From Caprella mutica (Eukaryota; Arthropoda; Malacostraca; Amphipoda; Caprellidae), in contig CANNZV010000327.1 in the NCBI GenBank assembly GCA_947561585.1, positions 186,001 to 250,000 of the forward strand: a stretch of 64,000 nucleotides of DNA, read 5' to 3'. The translations under genes were made by a program, and so were the position numbers. Within the stretch, counting starts at the first letter, position 1. Every line of letters begins with the position of its first letter. This document shows, one piece after another, positions 1-12,704 of the stretch. The notes beneath the pieces were generated by a model, which had not been told where the DNA came from, searched no databases, and saw nothing but the letters and a program-made list of their open reading frames with translations.

Positions 1-9
1 GAGCTGCGG

Positions 10-237
10 GGGATAGACTGTAATGTATCCGGTACGGAGTATACCGTAAAAACCGTACAAGAGACAGTTGTATTAGTTTTCAAAGTGGTACGGGGGGGGG
101 GGTTGACCGTATTGTATCGTTACGGAGTATACCGTAAAAACCGTACAAGAGACAGAGTTTCCGTTAGTTAGCGAAGTGTGCGGGGTATAGACCGTATTGT
201 ATCCGTTACGGTGTACCGTGAAAACCGTAAAAAATAC
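10..237. repeat. Tandem repeat, ~86-bp unit, about 2.7 copies
   Basis: Three successive blocks each carry 'tataccgtaaaaaccgtaca' or a close variant, starting near 41, 129 and 213, preceded by 'gaccgtattgtatc'. The second block contains a G run. The array may continue beyond the left window edge. Reading frames through it on the minus strand are repeat translations with no recognisable protein. Confidence 0.8.
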
Positions 238-379
238 AGAGCAGTTCTGCAGCAGGCCGAGGGTTTTTATTGAACGTGTAATTATGTTATGGTCTAACTT
301 TGAAAAAGAATTACCGAATAAGTGATAGTAAAATATAAACAATTTACTGTATATATCAATAAGCAGCATTACATTTCAA

Positions 380-2850
380 AACATAATAAAGATTCGTAAA
401 TTGAAGAAAAAAATCATGGAAATTTCACATATATTAAATATTCAAATTCAATTTAGAAAAAGATGATGGTTTGCTTTATCTTATTAATCACCACTCATAT
501 ATGTATAACTTGATATCTTAATATCTATATTTGATTTCCAGTCTCTCTGTCTGTCACGCTTGAAGTAATATTCAGAAATTAGGATAAATATTCACCAGGT
601 TATTGGTATAAATACTTATTATTATATGATTTGGATCAATGATCTTATTTCCTAATGAGAAATTTTTAAAATATACGGTATTAACTAAGCTAAAACAATT
701 AGGTTAACTAGAAGTTGAAATACCTTTAACGTTGATGATTATCATTCCCAAAATAGAAACATTCTGTTAATTGATGTCTTTTCAATTAAATTGAATAATT
801 ATACATTACAGAAGGAACATTACAGGGAAGCTATATTAAAAATGGTTATTTTCACTTTTTTGCATAATTATTATCTCTAATTTTCTCTCCCCTGTCGAAA
901 ATCAAATAATGTTCAAAGTTTTGGAAAGTTTTCAAAGAAAAACAAATTAGAGAGAAGTGTAATTGTGTAATTAGGAACTTTGAAATATGTTTGGCCAATT
1001 CCTGATAGGAATGCATTAGGAATTAATATTTCAACCCTCAACACTAATTACCATCCAATTTTCATTATTCAGATAATTTAAAATAGTGTAAATTATTTCA
1101 GAACATCTTTTAAATTCTTTTCTTTTTATGAGTTCTGAATTAGATAATTCGTCACTGCAAAATGATACAAATGTTATTCCACAATATTCAATATAATATT
1201 CGTATTGTGATATCACTGTTTCACTTCATATTCCCTGTTGTTTCCAATGCCATGTTACCAAATATTCAGCTTGCCATTAGACAAACATTCACCTGAAATT
1301 CTAGCCAAAATGTCTCTATTTTTGGGAGGCAACAAAAGTTTATTCTCTTGCAATATTTGAGAGTGGGAAAATAATATTCCTCCCAAGGAAAGATTGTGAA
1401 TGTACAAACTTATGCTTAGATCTTTTGGCCTCATTTGGAAAATTGGAAAACATTGGCGAGTGTAGCCATAGTCTCAAAGGTGGATTACACTTTGAAAAAT
1501 TAAAATAAATGGACATTTCTTTTGTGGGGGGAAGATTTAGAGATTTGAATGACTTTGTAAGAAACGTATCTTAAGTAATTGAAAATATAATTATTATTAC
1601 ATATGTGATAGATTAATTATAGTATTTAATATGTTCGGAGTTGACGGACATCATTTTAAAATTGACCCTAAATATATTGGTATATTCGATAATATAATTG
1701 AATTAATTGATAAATAAAACTGAATATGTATAGTATTCATCACACTGAAACTACCACATGTGTAACTGTCATCTCAAAATTCACACACATAGAATCATCA
1801 CCCAATGAATGACCATTATACTGTTCAGTATTCAATCAGATCACCAATATGATTATTTCTTGAAAATCTTAAAAAAAATTTCGAAGAATTCTTATTGTTC
1901 TATTTTGAGACTATGATGAAATAATATCTTTAATTATGCAATTAAAAAAATGACAATTAAATGTAGAATGGTCAACTTAGGAATCACACATGTATAATGT
2001 ATATTATGTAAATAATTATTGATGATAATATAACATTTTAATTATTCATTACTATGTATTTAATGTATTATATACTATAAGTTGGATAACATCATTGGAT
2101 GTTATTGCAAATAAAGTCCACGGTTTTAAAAATGTGAAATATATATTTTAAGTCGAATTGTGTACACTCATTTTTATATAGAGCTTCTTTTCCCATCGTA
2201 TAACTGGAAATGAAAATCTTTAAAGTAAGGCTCGAATCAGCGTACGCATCCCCTCTCCAGTCCCCATTAAATGGTTCCTTTCCACTCTCCATTAAATGGT
2301 CCCCCTCTTCTAGATTCTTCTTCAATGGCCGCTACACATGCAACTCTAATTTTTAAATAAAAGAAGAAGAGTTGAAGTTTAGATGCTACAAATCATATTG
2401 CAGAGAGAAAGTTTTTAAGAGGTCTAAGGAGATAAAAAAAATCTCTGATTATTACCATTCAAAACATCAGTATAATATAGATAGACTGCATAAAAGCCAT
2501 CGTATTAGATTATCTTATTTTCTAAATTGAATCAAATGAAATCAATTACAGCATTTCGAAAGTTTTCTTCTTGTAATTATCTTTCTTCTGAGTGTTCCAT
2601 ACTCTCCATACTTTTAAAAAAACTGTTTTCTTTTCATTTTATTCTTAGAGTTTCGTACTAGTGATAATACAGAGATTATAATCATAGTGTTCCACATATT
2701 AAACTTTATGTATCGATTCACTTCAAAAAAATGTTCCTTTGAATTAAATTCAGTTGCATTTTGAACAATCGAAACTATATAGGAAAATATTAAAATTTAA
2801 TTAATTGCAGAATTTTAATTCAATCACTCTAATGGAAGTTAATAAAGTTC
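380..2850. other. AT-rich sequence, no gene seen
   Basis: Long AT-rich stretch with many stops in all frames. No array, inverted-repeat element or recognisable coding segment was seen. The 77-residue minus-strand frame at 2092-2325 has no recognisable motif and I do not call it a gene. Confidence 0.6.
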
Positions 2851-2851
2851 T

Positions 2852-3775
2852 TCTCCAATAACAATGGTCTGTTATACACCATGTAGTACAGATCAAACTC
2901 AGTGTAGCATCTCTCAGTTCATCTCCAACACCAATGGTCTGTTATACACCCTGTAGTACCGATCAAACTCAGTGTAGCATCTCTCAGATCATCTCTAACA
3001 CCAATGGTCTGTTATGCACCCTGTAGTACCGATCAAACTCAGTGTAGCATCTCTCAGATCATCTCCTACACCAATAGTCTGTTATACACCTTGTAGTACA
3101 GATCAAACTCAGTACAGCATCTCACAGATCATTTCCAATACCAATGGTCTGTTATATGTACACCCTTTAGTACCGATCAAACTCAGTGTAGCATCTCTCA
3201 GTTCATCTCCAACAACAATGGTCTGTTATACACCCTGTAGCACCGATAAAACTCAGTGTACCATCTCTCAGTTCATCTCAAACACCAATGGTCTGTTATA
3301 CACCATCTAGTACCGATCAAACTCAGTGTATTTCTTTCCGTTCATCTCCAACACCAATGGTCTGTTTTACACCATGTACCACCGATCAAACTCAGTGTAG
3401 CATCTCATAGTTCATAAACAACACCAGTAGTCTGTTTTACACCCTGAAGTACCGATCAAACTCAGTGAAACATCTCCCAGTTCATCTCCAACACCAATGG
3501 TCTGTTATACGCCGTGTAGTACCATTAGAGTTCAGTGTACCCCTCTCAGTTCACCAATGGTCTGTTATACACCATGTAGTATAGATCAAACTCAGAATAC
3601 TTCTCTCCGTTCATCTCCAACACAAATTGTCTGTTATAAATCCTGTAATTCCGATAAAATTCAGTGTACTTCTCTCAGTTCACCTCCAACACCAATGGTC
3701 TGTTATACACCCTGTAGTACCGATAAAACTCAGTGTACTTCTCTCAGTTCACCTCCAACACCAATGGTCTGTTTC
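2852..3775. repeat. Minisatellite, 70-bp unit, about 13 copies
   Basis: The phrase 'caatggtctgttatacacc' recurs at 70-bp steps (about 2862, 2932, 3002, 3072, 3142) and then with small length changes to about 3765. Each unit continues with 'tgtagtaccgatcaaactca' and 'catctctcagttcatctcc'. Units near 3150-3215 carry a few extra bases, and later units lose part of the 'agcatc' segment. Because 70 is not a multiple of 3, open frames at 3014-3310 and 3497-3841 run through successive frames of the same repeat, as expected of a stop-poor repeat rather than a gene. Confidence 0.93.
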
Positions 3776-3849
3776 TTTTGGCCGAAGTTTAACGATTTAA
3801 ATATTGTTTTTTTAACCTGTAACTTATTATACTTATCCTAATAAAAAAC

Positions 3850-5075
3850 ACTTCATGTTTGCAGGACTGAAATATTTTTAGATTGTAAGTACTATACTTT
3901 GTAAAAACATTATTCAAATTTTAAACAATAGAAAAAAAGTCCTGAATAGAAACATAATTGGTTTTTGCTAAAATGTATAAATAATATTCCACTGAGAATA
4001 AAATCTTTCCGTTATGAACATTAATAAAATATCAATACACATGCATCACAAATAATATTCCACATTGATTAAACTCTCACGGTGAAGAACATTCATACAA
4101 TATAAATTTTCGTATGTAATTAATATGTGAATATTGTATTAAAACAATACCCACTAATGAGTAAACACAAGATTCAAACACAAAGTATGTCAAATTCAGT
4201 CTGTACACTAATGAAGAAAGCCTCTAATCACTTTGTCCATTTATAAATTAGAAAGAGAAACAGTGTAATAAAGCGAGGCAGAAGTAAGGCTGCAGAATCC
4301 GTGCTTTAAAGAATTCATTTCTCCAAAGCCTCAGAGATTATGCTAATGAGATCAGAAAGTTAAAATTAAAGTCTCTTCATGGACATAAAATCAATCGAGG
4401 GAACCAGAATGGGAAACTGTGGCTAGGAGGTAAAATAATTTTAATATCCAACTGGTTTTAACTCTGACTTATAACTATTTGTTAAGTTTATGGCTTATGT
4501 TCAAAAGTGGTATTTATAACTGAATTACAACTTAAAATTGAGTATCTTTTTAGGGCAGAAAACAAAAGAGGGTTTTAGCAGACAATGTACTATTTATTTA
4601 AATGGGCTGACGGTTGATGCAATAAGAAAATTAAGTGATTGATGACTGCATGATTTTAGAACATGAATTGAGTTCAAAAATAAATTATTTACCTCCAATA
4701 TAGTTGTGATATTCAAAAGATTAAATGTAAGCTTAGGCAATGAGTTCACTTTCGAATAAAAATATTTTTCTGTAGAGTGAAATAAATTCTGTATGGTTGT
4801 TTGCTGATTTTATATTATTGAAATTTATTCACAAACGTTAATGTGGATCCCACTAAAATTTTTCATGGTGCTGCCATAACTTTCTACCTATGTTAAGAAC
4901 TGTTATTACGGACCGGTTCACATTTGTGATCATTTACAAAAAAGTATTAATAAATGTTTTTATACATTTTTCTAGTATTATCTACCTACTCTTCGTCTTT
5001 AAGATCATAATTTATACTTCACGCTCATCTCACTACCTTAGATGAGCATAGCAAACACAAGGAGTGGCAGCCCCC
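3850..5075. other. AT-rich sequence, no gene seen
   Basis: No supported feature. The stretch 4230-4440 is somewhat less AT-rich and non-repetitive, but no splice-bounded frame or known motif could be seen. Confidence 0.55.
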
Positions 5076-5080
5076 CGCTT

Positions 5081-5275
5081 GGATTAGTGCCATTATATCG
5101 TTATAACGTCCATGGGGCTTATCATTCGGGATACTTTGCTAGGAGATGATCTCTGACCGTTTACTGGACGTTAATCCTTGCAATTAGTGCCATTATATCG
5201 CAATAACGTTCAGGAGGCTTATCATTCAGGGTAATTTTCCAAGAGATGATCTTAGACCCTTTACTGGAGGGTCTA
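5081..5275. repeat. Two-copy tandem repeat, 100-bp unit
   Basis: 'attagtgccattatatcg' occurs at 5083 and again at 5183. It is followed in both by 'taacgt', 'ggcttatcattc', 'agagatgatct' and 'gaccgtttactgga' or close variants. The copies are clearly diverged. Confidence 0.85.
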
Positions 5276-5540
5276 ATTACTCAGGTCTCAAAAATTCACT
5301 AATCAGTATGGTTCACTAATCACTATTCAGGACCTAATTATAGAGGAATAATACTGTATTAATTAATAATATAATTTTGTTTGTGTTGTGTAGATAAATA
5401 GGATTTACCTTTCATAAAAAATATTATGTACATCATTCCACATGTCAACTACCTGCGGATACATAGGTAAGTTAAACATTAAATGCTTCAAAAGTTGAAA
5501 GGAAGCAGAGAAGAGGCTGTATATCGATGAATTTAATATA

Positions 5541-5806
5541 CAGTAAAACTCCTCAGTTACGAGGTTTCTAGTTTTGAAGCACTCGAATAATGAAGGACCT
5601 GAATTATGAAATGCCCTTGAGTTTTGAAGTATTTTCTATGTTTTTGTTATAGAAAACTGTATACGTGAAAAATTTGGTAATACTTATCTCTCAAAAACTA
5701 TACTTTACTCAAAAAAATATTTTATAGAAAACTAAAACTGTACTTGAGTTGTGAAGTGGCTCTGAATTAGGAAGTAACAAATACTTCATAACTAAGGAAT
5801 TTTTCT
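5541..5806. mobile_element. pogo-like MITE with TA target duplication
   Basis: The left end reads CAGTAAAACTCCTCAGTTAC. The right end, reversed, reads CAGAAAAATTCCTTAGTTAT, giving imperfect inverted termini of about 25 bp. TA dinucleotides flank both sides (5539-5540 and 5807-5808), as expected for the Tc1/mariner/pogo superfamily. CAGTAAAACTC-type ends are typical of pogo/Tigger-like elements. The 266-bp body has no coding potential and contains related 'gttttgaag' / 'gttgtgaag' and 'cctgaattatga' / 'ctctgaattagga' segments in the same orientation. Non-autonomous; the superfamily is inferred from ends and TA only. Confidence 0.75.
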
Positions 5807-6019
5807 GTAATTCAAACTTCAATGTGGTGAAAGCATCTCACCAGTTAATTAAGATATACCTTTTCTATTTCTTAATGGAACAGGCCCAACCTCTGTCGCC
5901 TACTGTGCTGTGTGCAGGAGGCTTTGACTGTGTATTCTCCTACGGAAATACTGCTGGTTGCTATTACCTATACCATTTTCTGAAACGAACACTGGGACCT
6001 CTGTCTTCTGTAGTACAAA

Positions 6020-6234
6020 TAATCAGCTGCAGTTGTAGTGATAAGTAGCTACAGTTATCGTAATAAACAGCTACAGTTGAAGAAATATACAGTTGCAAAT
6101 CTCTTTAAAAACTGCAAAAGTAGTCGTAATAAGCAGCTACGGTTGTCGGAATAAGCATCAACAATTGTATTAATAAACAACTATGTTAGTCGTAATAAGC
6201 AGCTAAGGTAGTCGTAATAAGCAGCTACAGTTAT
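6020..6234. repeat. Degenerate minisatellite, ~24-bp unit
   Basis: Repeats of 'gtcgtaataagcagctac' with variants (ataagtagctacag, ataaacagctacag, ataagcagctaagg), about 8 units with irregular spacing. Confidence 0.75.
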
Positions 6235-6344
6235 AGAAGCAGAAACTCCATTACGGTGCAATGACAAAAGTTCGCTACTTTTAGTCCATTTTTATAACAC
6301 TACTGAAAGTTTAGAGGAGTGAAAAAGTTTATATTAAGCCTAGT

Positions 6345-6470
6345 GAATGATGAAAATTATGAAAGTGATGACTGGAGAATGATGAAAATGATTACTGGAA
6401 TATGGTGAAAATGATGACTGGAGAGAGATGGCTGGAGTAAGATAACTGATGAATTGTGAGAATGATGAAT
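6345..6470. repeat. Degenerate minisatellite, ~28-bp unit
   Basis: Repeats of 'aatgatgaaaatgatgactggag' with substitutions and small indels, about 4 to 5 units. A short AT dinucleotide tract lies further downstream at 6631-6650. Confidence 0.65.
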
Positions 6471-6479
6471 AGAGAAATT

Positions 6480-7915
6480 GTATTTTTACTATTAATGTTA
6501 GTGCTACAAAAAGTTTCTTAAAGGGGCAGTTCAGTCAATTTTTGTTTTCATAATATTAATGTTGAACGATCACTTAGTAGGAATAAAGCATTTTTGTAGA
6601 ATTAAACGGTTGAAAAAAATATAATAAGCAATATATATATGTATATATATATCATATTTTATAAATTCGATTTAGTTCCTGCGTCTTCCTACAGATGGCG
6701 CCACCACTCTCTACTATTTGTTTACATTTTACAGCTGATAACATGTAAACAGTTTTTCTATCAACAGTGTTAACAGGTAATTTATGAAGAGATGGTTTTC
6801 TTTTCAAAACTAAATCTAATTGACTCGAAGGACAGTTTTCAATTTCACAAATTCTTTTCACCATTTTCATAAGTTAATAACCGATTCAAGTCTGGGACTG
6901 GTCCGAGATTTTATCTGTCAAAGCAGATTTCTTGATTCCTGATTTTTCTATATTTCTGACAAATATTTAAGTCATGCATCTTTATCGTATCTTGAATATT
7001 AAAGCGTGAAAATTTCTTCCAACAAAACGATAGAAAAATATAAAAAAACATGAAATTATACACTGAGTATTAGAATCAATGGTGAAAATTTGTGTAGCAA
7101 ATTTCCTTTGACAGCATTTTTACATAATAATTTATATAACAAATAAATCTGTAGAAGTATTTTAACAAAATATTTATAACAAATGATGCTTTATTTATAA
7201 CAAATAGAATTATTTTCACATAAAGCACTAAAACAAATATACCTCAAGCAGTTAAGTGTGCCAAAGTATTTCTTAAATTTACCAGAGGAAATTAGGCTGA
7301 GTAAGTTGGGTAAATTATTACAATTTAGTTAAGAGTTCTTTTGAAAGTAGTTCAGATGATATTCCTCATCTTCCTATTTGCATAAATGAATAAATTGAAG
7401 AGAGAAATATTTTAACGTCTGCCAAAACTAACTTGATGGTCTCTGGATTTCCGTGATTTGATAATGTATGAGAATAAACCCTAGATTTTGTGAATATTAG
7501 ATATATGTATATAAAAGTTATTTTATAACTAATGCTATTAAAATATGATGTAATACAATACATCTAACATTTTTTTCCATTTCTTTCTTTTCATTTAATA
7601 TAAATGCTAATTTCAAGTTACCATTTTTCTGGCTAAATTAATCAGATTCTCGACTCTGTAGTCATATATTTGCTTTGAATTTCTAGATTAAACATACAGT
7701 CCTTGATATTATAAATTAACATATTACAATGGTTATGTCAATAAAGAGGGAAAGGTTATTTTAACATCGATTTACATATAAAAGGAAATAAAAAGAATTT
7801 CATCGATTGATTTTGATCTGAAATAAATATTGGAGTGCATTTTAAATAATTTTATCAACACTACGAACAGAATCTCTTATATTTAGCCATTGACTTATTT
7901 TTTCCAAGTTCTTTA
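6480..7915. other. AT-rich sequence, no gene seen
   Basis: Apart from the AT microsatellite near 6631-6650 and three 'tttataacaaat' phrases near 7130-7205, no structure was recognised. The minus-strand frames at 6652-6870 and 7366-7563 have no recognisable motif. Confidence 0.55.
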
Positions 7916-7919
7916 GCAT

Positions 7920-8131
7920 TCACCCCATGTCCTTTTTCCCATTCCTTACCCCATTACTTTACCCTATTCCTTTACACCATTCATTTACCCAATTCGTTTA
8001 CCGCATTCCTTTACCCCATTCCTTTACCGCATTCCTTTTCCCCATTCCTCTACCCCATTCCTTTACCCCCTTCCTTTACCCCATTACTTTACCTCATTCC
8101 TTTACCCATTTCTTTCCCCATTTCCCCGCCA
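7920..8131. repeat. Minisatellite, ~15-bp unit
   Basis: About 14 units of 'cattcctttacccc' with variants (cattcgtttaccg, cattccttttcccc). Strand-biased: C+T on plus, A+G on minus. The 69-residue plus-strand frame here is a repeat translation (PFLTP/PLPHSFT pattern). Confidence 0.9.
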
Positions 8132-8206
8132 TGTGATCCACACCGCAAGTTCCAGTGTCAAAGTTAGTTATTATGTACCACAGTCACGGTAGCTCTTTAC
8201 GGTGGT

Positions 8207-8325
8207 CGGAAAACTGTCAGGCGGAAAACTGCCAGGCGAAAAACTGCCAGCGGAAAACTGTCAAAGCGGAAAACTGCCAGTCAGAAAACTGCCAGACGGA
8301 AAACTGGAAGGCGGAAAACTCTCAG
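8207..8325 (+). repeat. Minisatellite, 15-17-bp unit, 8 copies
   Basis: Units of 'gcggaaaactgccag' with variable one- to two-base linkers. The same unit appears in reverse orientation at 9362-9408. Confidence 0.92.
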
Positions 8326-8971
8326 TCACTTACTGACAAATTATGTATTTTCTTAGATACTATTTAGTTATAAACACATTCACAGAACATATCAATTTAT
8401 ATAGATATTCAAATATAGATTTATATATTTTAACAATATAGATGTCAGATTCCTATTGAAGTCAGCAATACAACCTTTGGTTCCGAATCAAACGTTAAAC
8501 TCCGTGTACTGATGAGTGATTACTAGCTAATTAGATATTTTCACAATAATATAATTTTAAATTATACAATACATTAAGTGACGGCTAAATTAACTCATAT
8601 GTATGTTGAATATTTATTACATTAATATTATAATTTTCCATTTCATTAACAGTTTCATTTTTACAATATTAATTAATATGTAAAAACTGTTATTGATTAA
8701 TATGCAATCCAATTCGATTGAGTGAAATTGTCAAAGAATTAGATAGTAATAGCAGTTCAATAATCATAGATGTTGTTTTGAAAATTCTAATTATTTCACA
8801 AACATAGATCGAAGTTGCTTTATAATGAGTACAAGCGAAAATTAAACTTGAAAGCTTGTTCAATTCTCAAATTAAAAAATATATAATTAGACACTAAACT
8901 CGTAATGAACTGCTAATGTATAAAAATGCGTTGTGTGAACAGAGAAATTGTAATCTGTCCTAAAACAATTA

Positions 8972-9077
8972 ATTGGAGGGTAGAGAGGTAAAGTTGGGTA
9001 ACTACGAAGTGTCGCTCTCCACGAAATGAAGCTTTTCCTCTACGGTAAAGTCAGGTGTGTTCTTACCCAACTATACC
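8972..9077 (+). repeat. Dispersed repeat B, fragment
   Basis: Begins 'ttggagggtagagaggtaaa' and continues 'gttgggtaactacgaagtgt'. It is nearly identical, in reverse complement, to 55690-55797 over about 100 bp. It is also related to the start of the array at 43684. See the B arrays at 43684 and 55505. Confidence 0.85.
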
Positions 9078-9361
9078 AATCAGATAAAATCATTATTCTA
9101 CCAGTATTCTCTTTAGTATTATTTTCTAAGAAAGGTTTCGGTTTTCAATATCTATTTTGTATTTGATTTATTTTTGTAATATTTGAATAACTATGTATTT
9201 CATACATATTTTAATGAATTTGTCCACATTTAACTATTACTTTTGTTTTGTATACTAACTAGAAATGAATGTCCCCTTTACTCCTTAAAGAAAGGCAAAT
9301 GCCATTTTTTATAAATTAAAATGTTATTAGTGACTAAAGACATTAAATTGTAAGCAAGTGA

Positions 9362-9412
9362 CTGGCAATTTTCCGCAGGGCAGTTTTCCGCCTGGTACTT
9401 TTCCGCGTACCA
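9362..9412 (-). repeat. Minisatellite remnant matching 8207-8325 in reverse
   Basis: Reads 'ctggcaattttccgcagg', 'gcagttttccgcctgg', 'tacttttccgcg'. Reversed, this is the 'cggaaaactgccag' unit of the 8.2 kb array, about 3 copies. Confidence 0.85.
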
Positions 9413-10035
9413 TTATATCACTTACTTTGACCATTCACATTTTTCACAAGCGTTAAATGGAACTTTACTTTAAAAAAATAATTCTCTTAAGGTGATTTTT
9501 ATAAATATTTTCACGAATCTGTTTTCATTGATGTGTATCCGATGGAGAGATATGGTTATTTATTTCCTACTTCAGTAGTATATTTCTAAAATTATTTAAA
9601 AAAGTTGGTATCAAATCTCAAAAATTCAGATTGTGAAAATTATTGCAGAAAAGTACAGTCAAATAAATTTATGATGAATTGTTCACCTTTCCAAATCTCC
9701 CATTTCGAAATAAAAAACATACAAATTCTGATAGTACCACAAGGTTCCGTTACATAAAAGTAACTAACTATAAAACAACCAATAACATTTAACTGCCGAC
9801 TTTCATTCATAAGATGGGAGTTCTGTACTTTATGCACATATGCTCTCAATTCATATATCTTACTAAAATCTACCTACATCTAAAACTGATCGCCAATAAA
9901 TTGGTGATATATCATAAAGTCTACGGACCACTCACCATTAATCAGAACTCAGCTCAGTCTGTGAAAAAGTGAAATTTAATTTCCATTTCTCGTGTCTGCA
10001 TGAGTCGTTAATCTTCAGACAATTTAAATAAACTG

Positions 10036-10292
10036 CCGAGATATGGAGGGTATGGAGGGAGAGATATACCGTATGGAGAATGTGGAGGGGGGGTATACCG
10101 TATTGAGAATGTGGAAGGGGAGATATACCGTATGGTAAATATGGAGGGGGATATACCGTATGTAGAATGTGGAGGGGGAGATATACCGTATGGTGAATGT
10201 GGAGGGGTGACATACCGAATGGAGAATGTGGAGGGCGAATATACCGTGTGGAGAATATGGAGGGAAAGATATACCGTATGGTGATATATCGT
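10036..10292. repeat. Minisatellite, ~31-bp unit, about 8 copies
   Basis: Units of 'gatataccgtatggagaatg' plus 'tggaggggga', with variants. Purine-rich on the plus strand. Two overlapping minus-strand frames (91 and 108 residues) are repeat translations rich in PPHSPYGIS/LHILHTVY, not proteins. Confidence 0.92.
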
Positions 10293-10339
10293 AAATAAAA
10301 ATTGAAAACTTTTTAATGGAAATAATACTTTCAAATATA

Positions 10340-11885
10340 CAAAGTAACGCTAAAAATTCTAAACCAAGTGAAACAGATGATTGAAAACCTTCAAATGAGT
10401 AAAATAAGCAAACAATACAGGATTCTGTTTGTGTTGTTTGAGTGACACATATTAGGACATGTTTTTTTATTTTTGAACATGTTAAGAAGCATGCTTCACT
10501 GTGTCTTAGTTATCATGAAATTGTCATAATTCAATTTAATTTGTAATTAAACGGAAACGTATATTTATTTGTAAATAAAAATAATATATTTTCATGAGTT
10601 TTAAATGTAATTCAATTAATTTATGATCTTCACTCAAAATGGACAAAAAATTCATCTTCTATGACGAATATGAAAGAGAAAACTGTTAGTTAATGCTTTT
10701 ATATTTCAGACAAACATGAAATGTAGAATATTGAATTATCGGTATACCGTAAACATCTCACAAAAGTCTTTGAATTTGTCTTCAAGTATTTTATTTATTC
10801 GTCGTATATTGGACACCAATACTTTTTACTACAGTTTTTAAATGCAGAAACATTTTCTGGATTAAAATAATTAAAATTGAAAAAGTTACCCAATTCGTTA
10901 ACTTCATTAGTGTCCATTTTCTCTATTTCTCTTCAAACTGCAATCAGAGTGAACCAATAAGTTATTTTTAGGGAAATATTTACCATAGATTTGTTTATTA
11001 GCTTAGTAGAGAGTCACTTTAAATGGAGAATATTTTTTATTCGATAGATTGAACTTGTTTGTTAATTGAAATGGTATTTGAAATTGTTGATTTATTCACC
11101 AATGGTAATTTATTATTCATTGACATATCAATTTTACACAATGTATCATTTTATGGACAAACTTTTAACAATCATTTAAATTCAATCAGAATTTTAATAA
11201 CTTATATTATAAAATAAATTCAAATGATAAAAGAAATGAACACTAAATTCTTCCAGTGCATACAAATAAACTGTAATTGAAACTTAAGATTACTCATTTT
11301 TAGTATACATTGTTTTATTTTATAGTGACTAGAAATGAAGAATGATTTTTTACTTGAAGTTAGAATATATTTCCTGGTGTAGAAAGCGTAATATTTAAGG
11401 TGAAATTTCCATATTTCCATCTCCGAAATGATCAATTTATTCCTTTTCGAAAACTTCTAAAACGTAAAAACTTTAAACTGGGGAGAAATAAACTTTGAAT
11501 GTCCCCAAAGCATTCCCATTCCCTAAGTTTTATCACAAAAAAACCATGGAAGAATTTTTTGAAGATTCCGAAGAAATAATGGTTAAGGAATACATATTCA
11601 TTTAAATGTGGGTATATATATTCCTATAAAATGGGGATAAAATAAGTTTCAAGTTGATTATCCTTGCATATTTTTGATAATAATAAAAAAAAAAATAACT
11701 CAATGAAATAGTAATATAATTAAAAGAAGAGGAACTGTCCGATATTCCAGTAATATTACACTTCACAGACTAGTTTGGTACCAAGAATGAATTATGCCAA
11801 CATTTAAAGTTAATTAATGGTTTGCAGTACGTTAACAATAAAATGATACGAATACTTTTAAACTAAATTAATTTATTTTTTATTA
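10340..11885. other. AT-rich sequence, no gene seen
   Basis: No repeats, inverted ends or recognisable coding segments were seen. A solitary 'cggtataccgtaaac' near 10740 echoes the repeats at 1-237 and 10.0-10.3 kb but is too short to call. Confidence 0.55.
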
Positions 11886-11890
11886 TAAAC

Positions 11891-12470
11891 ACTCCACTAA
11901 ATGCAAGTAAATAGGGGTAAGAAAATGCTACCTTAATATTATCTACACTCCACTAAATGCTAGTAAATAGGGGTAAAAAATGCTACCTTAATATTATCTA
12001 CACTCCACTAAATGCTAGTAAATAGGGGTAAGAAAATGCTACCTTAATATTATCTACACTCCACTAAATGCAAGTAAATAGGGGTAAGAAAATGCTACCT
12101 TAATATTATCTACACTCCACTAAATGCTAGTAAATAGGGGTAAAAAATGCTACCTTAATATTATCTACACTCCACTAAATGCTAGTAAATAGGGGTAAGA
12201 AAATGCTACCTTAATATTATCTACACTCCACTAAATGCTAGTAAATAGGGGTAAGAAAATGCTACCTTAATATTATCTACACTCCACTAAATGCAAGTAA
12301 ATAGGGGTAAGAAAATGCTACCTTAATATTATCTACACTCCACTAAATGCTAGTAAATAGGGGTAAGAAAATGCTACCTTAATATTATCTATACTCCACT
12401 AAATGCAAGTAAATAGGGGTAAGAAAATGCTACATTTTATATTATCTACTCCACTAAATGCAAAAATGAA
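11891..12470. repeat. Minisatellite, 56-bp unit, about 10.5 copies, with higher-order structure
   Basis: Unit starts 'actccactaaatgc' and runs through 'aagtaaataggggtaa', 'gaaaatgctacc' and 'ttaatattatctac'. Copies are nearly identical. Two variable sites (caag/ctag and gaaaa/aaaa) fall in the order 1-2-3-1-2-3 over the first six units, which implies duplication of a three-unit block of about 167 bp. The last unit is diverged (acattttat). Confidence 0.95.
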
Positions 12471-12704
12471 TTAATTTTTTTGTTTTGTAAATGCTAATAA
12501 TAAATAAATTTTTATGGACAAAACTGTTAAATGTAATAATTTTCATTAATTAACCCTGAAGTCAAAAAGTCAATAAAATATATAAATAATATAAAGAAAC
12601 CAGAAAGGAGTAGAACCCATAGACTTCAGCAGAGTAAAACAGTAACTGAAATATTAGGGGATATCAGTATCCCATGATTTTTTCCTATTAAAATTTTGAA
12701 TAGT

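Larger units (their letters stand above)
8158..9430. mobile_element. Possible non-autonomous element with minisatellite inverted ends
   Basis: The left end (8158-8179) reads TCAAAGTTAGTTATTATGTA. The right end, reversed from 9430, reads TCAAAGTAAGTGATATAATG. Both are followed inward by the same minisatellite, 'ggcggaaaactgccag', in mirror orientation: 8 units on the left (8207-8325), about 3 on the right (9362-9408). Shared ends plus a mirrored subterminal array suggest one element of about 1.27 kb. No clear target duplication was found and there is no coding content, so this could instead be two independent insertions. Confidence 0.45.

Noticed and set aside
3014..3841. Two open frames of 98 and 114 residues with cysteine-rich repeats (MVCYTPCSTD)
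   Set aside because: They translate a 70-bp minisatellite in shifting frames; no start context, conserved domain or codon bias toward coding.
10008..10334. Overlapping 91- and 108-residue minus-strand frames
   Set aside because: Both read the same 31-bp minisatellite in different frames, so neither is a protein gene.
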